NCBI GenBank assembly: GCA_030591305.1
Contig: JAUVBI010000081.1
Span: forward strand, 1-11,803
DNA from: Pseudomonadota bacterium
Lineage (GTDB): Bacteria; Pseudomonadota; Gammaproteobacteria; Pseudomonadales; Halieaceae
Direction: 5' to 3'
Length of the DNA stretch: 11,803 nt
Shown: one piece after another, positions 8,613 to 11,803 of the stretch
Numbering within the stretch: position 1 is the stretch's first letter
Layout of the letters: each line of letters starts with the position of its first letter
Translations under genes and position numbers: made by a program
Notes under the pieces: model-generated
Database searches by the model: none
What the model saw: only the letters and a program-made list of their open reading frames with translations
Told to the model about the DNA's origin: nothing

Positions 8613-8650
8613 GCCAGTGTGGTGTTGTGGTAGACACGCCGGATTCAAAA
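8613..8650 (+). pseudogene. 5' half of a tRNA-Leu(CAA), broken at the anticodon loop
   Basis: The 38 nt correspond base for base with the 5' half of the intact tRNA-Leu downstream: acceptor strand GCCAGTG, D stem GTG/CAC around TTGTGGTAGA, anticodon-stem strand CCGGA and complete loop TTCAAAA (anticodon CAA, 8646-8648). At 8651 the match stops. The required TCCGG, the variable arm, the T arm with GGTTCGA and the 3' acceptor strand are missing. The 3' half of the neighbouring tRNA cannot serve because neither its anticodon stem nor its acceptor strand pairs with this half. A 13-nt palindrome AGACACAGTGTCT (8650-8662) starts right at the break. Most likely this is one junction of an element inserted in the anticodon loop; a deletion is the alternative. 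Confidence 0.8.
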
Positions 8651-8798
8651 GACACAGTGTCTAAAGCTATTATTTTGTAGTACTTTGATTTAATTAGATA
8701 TATTGTTGAATTAAAGAAAATACAGGCTTGCAAAGATTTGCAAAGTCTATGAAGATGTAAATGCGATATCGTACGTGTAATATGTAATTAGATGTAAT
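8651..8798. other. AT-rich spacer between the broken and intact tRNA-Leu
   Basis: 148 nt with no gene, no second half of the first tRNA and no recognisable terminator. It contains a short direct repeat TTTGCAAAG near 8730-8745 and is clearly more AT-rich than the core DNA to the left. Confidence 0.6.
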
Positions 8799-8884
8799 GC
8801 CCGAGTGATGGAATGGTAGACATGGTGGATTCAAAATCCACTGCAGGCAACTGCGTGGCGGTTCGAATCCGCCTTCGGGTACCA
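8799..8884 (+). tRNA. tRNA-Leu(CAA)
   Basis: A complete class II tRNA. Acceptor GCCCGAG pairs with TTCGGGT (8874-8880), with G·U at both the first and seventh pair. The D stem is ATG/CAT with GGTAGA in the loop. The anticodon stem GTGGA (8825-8829) pairs with TCCAC, with loop TTCAAAA and anticodon CAA at 8832-8834, so it reads UUG. The long variable arm has GCAG/CTGC around GCAA. The T arm is GGCGG-TTCGAAT-CCGCC, followed by discriminator A and encoded CCA (8882-8884). The only promoter seen is the one before the broken copy, 230 nt upstream. The G1·U72 wobble is unusual for a leucine tRNA. Confidence 0.95.
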
Positions 8885-8925
8885 CCTTTATATCTAATTT
8901 ATGTAAGCCTATTATGCATTTTCTG

Positions 8926-8958
8926 AGGGTCTATTTTCCTTAAAATAACCATCACCCT
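8926..8958 (-). terminator. Stem-loop downstream of the SecB-like gene
   Basis: Leftward from the operon end, TATTTT/AAAATA (arms 8947-8942 and 8937-8932) around AAGG is enclosed by AGGGT/ACCCT (8958-8954 with 8930-8926). It sits 8 nt after the SecB-like stop, between two converging transcription units. There is no T tract, so it is at best a weak terminator or 3' end stabiliser. Confidence 0.4.
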
Positions 8959-8965
8959 TAGTCAG

Positions 8966-9430
8966 CTAATGTTTTTTCTCTGGCTCATCATTTTCCAAAA
9001 AACGCAATGAAGGCAATGTCATTGGGCCATGAGCTGACCGAGCTGTTAGCTGCGTTAATAACTCCCTCATTGCACTGACTATCATGGACGCACCATTAAT
9101 ACGAACTAAGGACTCTCGCTTCTCAATATCGAAAATGGGAGCCATCTCAAACCATGCTTGGCTGTGTATATCAAATGTATATGGAGAAATCTTACCTTCG
9201 TCACCTGAATCATTCCTAACAGAGAGTTTAAGAAGCATCATAAAATCTCGGGGGTCTTCTTCCTGCCCTTCCTGAACAACAAGAAGAACTTCACTGTTAA
9301 TCACGACCCCATCAAAATTAAAGGTTGGTGCCCACATTTCTTCAGCAGGAGCATCAACAGCTTCAACCTGAATTTTTGAGTACAGCAGTTGCTTTAACTG
9401 TAATGGCGATGCTTCGATTCTATTTTCCAT
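8966..9430 (-). CDS. SecB-like chaperone of a toxin-antitoxin-chaperone (TAC) operon
   Basis: A 154-residue protein that follows the SecB fold along its length: an N-terminal strand PLQLKQLLYSKIQVEA aligning with the start of E. coli SecB, WAPTFNFDGVVINSEV, DFMMLLKLSVRND, YTFDIHSQAWFEM, and the C-terminal helix/loop NGASMIVSAMRELLTQLT...LPSLRF, matching SecB's [24 protein letters not shown] region (identity low). SecB proper is a tetrameric export chaperone. As last gene of a toxin-antitoxin operon, this one is expected to bind the antitoxin's C-terminus and keep it from aggregation and proteolysis, so that the toxin stays neutralised. The start follows the antitoxin stop by 4 nt with AGGT about 7 nt before the ATG. 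It ends in the acidic/basic tail ENDEPEKKH. It is unlikely to be the housekeeping SecB. Confidence 0.85.
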   Translation of the reverse strand: MENRIEASPLQLKQLLYSKIQVEAVDAPAEEMWAPTFNFDGVVINSEVLLVVQEGQEEDPRDFMMLLKLSVRNDSGDEGKISPYTFDIHSQAWFEMAPIFDIEKRESLVRINGASMIVSAMRELLTQLTARSAHGPMTLPSLRFLENDEPEKKH

Positions 9431-9434
9431 AAGA

Positions 9435-10037
9435 TCAACCTAACATGGCCTCTGAGTACTCGATATCATTGGCCGCCGAAGCCTGCTCGTAACGCATCAC
9501 TGATGTATTTGGCTGATCAAGGTTAAAACCTTCAGAGAAATTCCCCCTAACGTACTGCTTGCTGATTTGCTTTCGCAAAACAGAAAAGCTCTCTCTTAAT
9601 AAGTTAGTAGCAACTGCCTGCTCTCCAGCCCTTTGAGCCAGCCAAGCAACGGCATAGGGAATCTGGCTCGCGACACGCAATAAATTATCCATCGGCTCTG
9701 ACTGCATAACATCATCAGATTCATATTTTGAAAACGCTACCGGGCCACCGCCAAAAATTGAAGCCGCCTGGGCCTGGGTCAGTTCGTAGCGCTTACGTAA
9801 AGCTTTAACCTCTTGGCCTGTTAATATGCCGTCAACTTCCTTCTTAAACGCAAGCATGGCTCTTTTATTAGTACGAGTTTGCGCTGCATTTGCATGCTCG
9901 CTACCGCAGGTATCACATTCGGAGTATGTGAAGGGAATACTGCTGGTTTGGCTGCGATACTCTTGCTCTTCAAAACCATTATGGGCAGTTAATACACCCT
10001 CTTCACAGATAGGGCATCTATTTTCAATATTAGTCAT
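9435..10037 (-). CDS. mqsA: MqsA-like antitoxin with C-terminal extension (TAC type)
   Basis: A 200-residue antitoxin and probable operon repressor. Residues 1-50 form an MqsA-type zinc module with CPIC (C8, C11) and CDTC (C41, C44). Residues about 72-130 are an HTH DNA-binding domain of the Xre type seen in MqsA/HigA2 (LTGQEVKALRKRYELTQAQA, then FGGGPVAFSKYES). E. coli MqsA ends at about 131 residues, whereas here about 70 more residues follow (from AWLAQRAGEQ to SEAMLG). In TAC systems such an extension is the chaperone-addiction segment: it makes the antitoxin unstable unless a SecB-like chaperone binds. The gene starts 6 nt after the toxin stop with GAGAGGA upstream, and is followed by the SecB-like gene after 4 nt. 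Confidence 0.88.
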   Translation of the reverse strand: MTNIENRCPICEEGVLTAHNGFEEQEYRSQTSSIPFTYSECDTCGSEHANAAQTRTNKRAMLAFKKEVDGILTGQEVKALRKRYELTQAQAASIFGGGPVAFSKYESDDVMQSEPMDNLLRVASQIPYAVAWLAQRAGEQAVATNLLRESFSVLRKQISKQYVRGNFSEGFNLDQPNTSVMRYEQASAANDIEYSEAMLG

Positions 10038-10043
10038 ATATTC

Positions 10044-10475
10044 CTATCCTCTCGAACCATGACAGGAAACTGTCAATATCAGCTTCCCAGATCTATTAAT
10101 TGCAAATTTAACGTAATACTCAATATTCATGTATTTGTGCGCATACCCGACCCACTCTTCCCGAACAAGACGGTACGCATCGCAGGCCGCCCAAACTCCA
10201 CCTGGCTTGGCCACACACCATTGAGAATTGGTATATCGCCCTTTTTTGAGGGCTACATTAATTAAATCAGCGACTTCTATATTATCCATGCCCATATTCT
10301 GGACATCGCGTATACAATTTCTTGTCCACAACTTAATCGCACCCTCACCCCCATCCAAAACCCCTTGAATGTCTTCAGGGGAATATAGAGGGCCGCCACC
10401 TATCAAGTGTTCGCCACTTTCGCTAACTGGAAGTGGCGAACCATCATACTGGCTAACATTAAGAGTATTTACCAT
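10044..10475 (-). CDS. mqsR: MqsR-like toxin of the TAC operon
   Basis: A 143-residue protein, first gene of the toxin-antitoxin-chaperone operon. The C-terminal ~110 residues fit the MqsR pattern (RelE-like mRNA interferase cutting at GCU): a helix SPEDIQGVLDGG, the helix GMDNIEVADLINVALKKG, a W...DAYRL strand comparable to MqsR's IWQDVYRPRL, and final strands YYVKFAINRSGKLILTVSCHGS comparable to VYLKITVIHDVLIVSFK. The match is distant. E. coli MqsR is 98 residues, so about 30 N-terminal residues are extra and the catalytic residues (K56, Q68, Y81 in E. coli) cannot all be placed with confidence. The ATG at 10475 has only GGAA 12 nt upstream. The identity rests as much on the neighbours, an MqsA-like zinc/HTH antitoxin and a SecB-like gene, as on the sequence. 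It could instead be a related RelE-fold toxin. Confidence 0.7.
   Translation of the reverse strand: MVNTLNVSQYDGSPLPVSESGEHLIGGGPLYSPEDIQGVLDGGEGAIKLWTRNCIRDVQNMGMDNIEVADLINVALKKGRYTNSQWCVAKPGGVWAACDAYRLVREEWVGYAHKYMNIEYYVKFAINRSGKLILTVSCHGSRG
10409..10441. repeat. 11-bp perfect inverted repeat inside the toxin 5' coding region
   Basis: GTTCGCCACTT (10409-10419) and AAGTGGCGAAC (10431-10441) are perfect 11-bp arms around 11 nt, within codons about 12-22 of the toxin. It may form an mRNA hairpin near the start of the toxin or serve as a protein-binding site. It codes for an ordinary SPLPVSESGEH stretch, so it is not forced by the protein. Confidence 0.75.
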
Positions 10476-10483
10476 TATGGTAA
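10469..10483. promoter_or_regulatory. Candidate MqsA-type operator over the toxin start codon
   Basis: TTACCATTATGGTAA is a perfect 7-bp dyad with a single central base. It covers the toxin ATG (10473-10475) and lies about 11-25 nt after the predicted transcription start. The layout ACC-N-GGT recalls the MqsA operators of E. coli (AACCT...AGGTT), but the sequence differs, so autoregulation here is an inference. Confidence 0.5.
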
Positions 10484-10500
10484 GTTCCGCAAGCGGACAG

Positions 10501-10528
10501 ATAATACAGCAATCAATTCAGTGATCAA
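10501..10528 (-). promoter_or_regulatory. Predicted promoter of the TAC operon
   Basis: Leftward -35 TTGATC (10528-10523), 16-nt spacer and -10 TATTAT (10506-10501). The predicted start is near 10494, giving a leader of about 19 nt before the toxin ATG. Confidence 0.5.
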
Positions 10529-10599
10529 GGTAAATTCCTGCCAACCTAATAAGACGTTATATAAAATCAAGGCTATTCTATTGTTTTTAAAGAAGTTTA

Positions 10600-10611
10600 G
10601 GTAGGCCTACC
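10600..10611. repeat. 12-bp perfect palindrome GGTAGGCCTACC upstream of the TAC operon
   Basis: A perfect 12-bp palindrome about 70 nt upstream of the predicted TAC -35 box. It could be a protein-binding site or the edge of an intergenic repeat (10587-10750). The remaining intergenic DNA shows no reading frame I would call a gene. Confidence 0.5.
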
Positions 10612-10654
10612 ATGGCTAAAAATACTTTTTGAGCCGCTCCCGTTTCCAAACTAA

Positions 10655-10674
10655 AAGCTGATGCAAAGCAGCTT
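10655..10674. other. Stem-loop in the intergenic region
   Basis: AAGCTG (10655-10660) and CAGCTT (10669-10674) around 8 nt, followed by TTTTAGTTT on the minus strand and ATTTTA on the plus strand. It could be a weak second terminator for the leftward pair or structure within a repeat. Confidence 0.35.
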
Positions 10675-10728
10675 ATTTTAGGATAGACCAACAAGGCCGG
10701 CTTAAAACACCGCCCTTTTCCATCTCCC

Positions 10729-10749
10729 AAATAAAGCCGTTGGCACGGC
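10729..10749 (-). terminator. Intrinsic terminator after the YHYH-type gene
   Basis: Leftward GCCGT (10749-10745), loop GCCA, ACGGC (10740-10736), then TTTATTT (10735-10729). It starts 4 nt after the stop of the small exported protein gene and marks the end of the leftward lipoprotein/YHYH unit, isolating it from the TAC operon. Confidence 0.7.
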
Positions 10750-10752
10750 CCG

Positions 10753-11064
10753 TTAGGTTGAAAGTTTGACAGCTTCCCGCAATTCGACAGCATCTTGCGC
10801 ATTGTGATCCAGATGAATCGCCCCGCTCTGAGAGCGCACTATAACGCCATGTTGCAGCTCACTAAGTTCGATAACGCGATCTGAGCCATCTTCATGTACT
10901 CGGCCATTGCTGTGGTAGTGGTAGCCCGTACATAAGCCCTTCTGTTTCGACTTCTCACTACAGTTGTGCCCGCCACTGCTGTCAGTCCGACCACCGTGCG
11001 CGTGGGTGTAGCCAATAAACCCTGCGAGCAAAACAACTGCCAAAATCACCTGTTTCATGTCCAT
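10753..11064 (-). CDS. Small exported YHYH-type protein
   Basis: A 103-residue protein beginning with a signal peptide (MKQVILAVVLLAGFIGYTHA, cleavage likely after AHA or THA, around residue 22). The mature protein begins HGGRTDSSGGHNC...KGLCTGYHYH, the HGG-TD-x-x-GGHN ... YHYH pattern of the so-called YHYH domain, rich in histidine with two cysteines (C35 and C45) that could make a disulfide. A metal-binding role is plausible but unproven. The C-terminal half (RVIELSELQHGVIVRSQSGAIHL...) is ordinary beta/alpha sequence. The start at 11064 has GGAG 6 nt upstream; a second ATG two codons later is possible. It follows the lipoprotein gene by 50 nt and probably shares its transcript. Confidence 0.8.
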   Translation of the reverse strand: MDMKQVILAVVLLAGFIGYTHAHGGRTDSSGGHNCSEKSKQKGLCTGYHYHSNGRVHEDGSDRVIELSELQHGVIVRSQSGAIHLDHNAQDAVELREAVKLST

Positions 11065-11114
11065 ACAATTCTCCGGATAACTTCTTGGTAAGTTGTGGTT
11101 ATAGATAAGTCACG

Positions 11115-11744
11115 CTATGACGCTTCAGCGCGCATTTTTCGAGCATTGGTCAGGCGCTCGCCCAATCGCTCCATAGTCTCCCTCATGGCTTCACTCATAG
11201 CTTCGCCGATTGCCTTGGTGCCTCCCTCACATGCCATTCCTGCTCCAGCAATCGCATCACCGTCACCTTCAATGGTGCTGCCGAGAAGTTTACCCTCATA
11301 GTTTATCGCTTCGACCGAAGCAGCGATTTCCACATCAGCTTCAATCTCGCTACTCCAAAACCCAGGAATTACGACAAGATCAATATCAACATCGCGAACC
11401 TCAACAATTAACTGAGCCTTATAGCCACCGGAGACAAGTGCCTCTTGGCTCAAAGGTCGATCGACTACTTCCACAGATTCAACTAGATTTTCAAATGTCC
11501 TGAGCACCGAGGTTTCAAATTGGGCTTCACCATCGACAGGAAAGCTATGTGCCGAGCAGGCGAAACCTTTTACTTTAGCCCTCTGAACCATCTCCTCCGC
11601 ATCCACATACAGCGCATAATGTCCTTCCAGCTTATCGTCATAGTTGGAATATACATCGTAAGCTGGAGCAACATCTATTGGCGCGTTGTATGCACACCCA
11701 ACCGTCAGCATCAACGGTAGAGCCATTGCAGCAAATTTTTTCAT
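11115..11744 (-). CDS. Predicted lipoprotein of unknown function
   Basis: A 209-residue protein with a lipoprotein-like N-terminus: MKKFAAMALPLMLTVGCAYN, with Cys17 in a TVGC lipobox (Thr at -3 is less usual than Leu). The mature part contains AEEMVQRAKVKGFACSAHSFPVD (two Cys in the whole mature region apart from the anchor: C57 and C172, approximately), a beta-rich middle (QLIVEVRDVDIDLVVIPGFWSSEI) and an amphipathic helical end EAMSEAMRETMERLGERLTNARK. The pattern of a periplasmic, outer-membrane-anchored domain is clear; no family is recognised. It has a good ribosome site GAGGGG 8 nt before the ATG. It precedes the YHYH gene by 50 nt on the same strand, so the two exported products may act together. 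The promoter is not visible in the remaining 59 nt. Confidence 0.8.
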   Translation of the reverse strand: MKKFAAMALPLMLTVGCAYNAPIDVAPAYDVYSNYDDKLEGHYALYVDAEEMVQRAKVKGFACSAHSFPVDGEAQFETSVLRTFENLVESVEVVDRPLSQEALVSGGYKAQLIVEVRDVDIDLVVIPGFWSSEIEADVEIAASVEAINYEGKLLGSTIEGDGDAIAGAGMACEGGTKAIGEAMSEAMRETMERLGERLTNARKMRAEAS

Positions 11745-11803
11745 TTAGTACCCCTCGAAAAGATCACAGTAAAAATGCCAAAACATTATTATTTTCTTTG
11801 CTT

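Noticed and set aside
8613..8884. An intron or split tRNA joining the broken 5' half to the later 3' half
   Set aside because: The 3' half at 8837-8884 pairs perfectly with its own 5' half, and neither its anticodon strand (TCCAC) nor acceptor strand (TTCGGGT) pairs with the first half (CCGGA, GCCAGTG).
8694..8885. A 63-codon minus-strand frame beginning MVPEGGFEPPRS
   Set aside because: It is antisense to the intact tRNA-Leu; EGGFEPPRS-like N-termini are a well-known artefact of calling genes over tRNAs.
10587..10802. A 71-codon minus-strand frame overlapping the end of the YHYH gene
   Set aside because: It overlaps a better-supported gene and its terminator, has no ribosome site, and its residues look like translated intergenic DNA.

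Overview
The window looks like a chromosome segment of a marine-type gammaproteobacterium. The basis is close protein similarity to E. coli orthologues by eye (Ffh, YpjD, YfjD, Tgt, QueA, RimM, TrmD), the gammaproteobacterial neighbourhoods rpsP-rimM-trmD, ffh/ypjD/yfjD and queA-tgt, and a moderate GC core. No genus can be named from the sequence alone. Positions 1 to about 8600 are conserved core. Everything to the right of a broken tRNA-Leu at 8613-8650 is AT-richer accessory DNA.

Core, left to right. A leftward ribosome and tRNA modification operon, rpsP-rimM-trmD, runs off the left edge with trmD cut at 148 codons. It has a good promoter at 1371-1399 and, just inside the transcript, a terminator-like hairpin. 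Next come a 107-nt long hairpin repeat and leftward ffh. Divergent from ffh are ypjD and yfjD, overlapping by ATGA. Convergent with them, and overlapping yfjD by 4 nt, is a compact leftward run: queA, tgt, a gamma-class carbonic anhydrase-like gene and a DUF1289 gene, with ATGA overlaps at two of the three junctions. A small leftward gene with an acidic EEAP(A/V) repeat tail precedes queA, separated from it by an intrinsic terminator.

Junction. A strong stable-RNA type promoter (8545-8572, perfect TATAAT) drives what should be a tRNA-Leu(CAA), but that gene stops exactly at the end of its anticodon loop (8650). AT-rich DNA follows, and then a complete, different tRNA-Leu(CAA) at 8799-8884. 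This is what one end of an integrative element inserted in the anticodon loop would look like. No integrase lies in the window.

Accessory region. The clearest system is a three-gene leftward operon, toxin, antitoxin, chaperone (10475 to 8966): an MqsR-like toxin, an MqsA-like zinc-finger/HTH antitoxin with a long C-terminal extension, and a SecB-like chaperone. This is a tripartite toxin-antitoxin-chaperone (TAC) module of the MqsRA type, a class associated with stress response and phage defence. In TAC systems the chaperone protects the antitoxin by binding its C-terminal extension. Several palindromes sit at the operon start and inside the toxin gene's 5' end. Beyond it, a leftward pair encodes a small exported YHYH-type protein and an unrecognised lipoprotein, ending in an intrinsic terminator.
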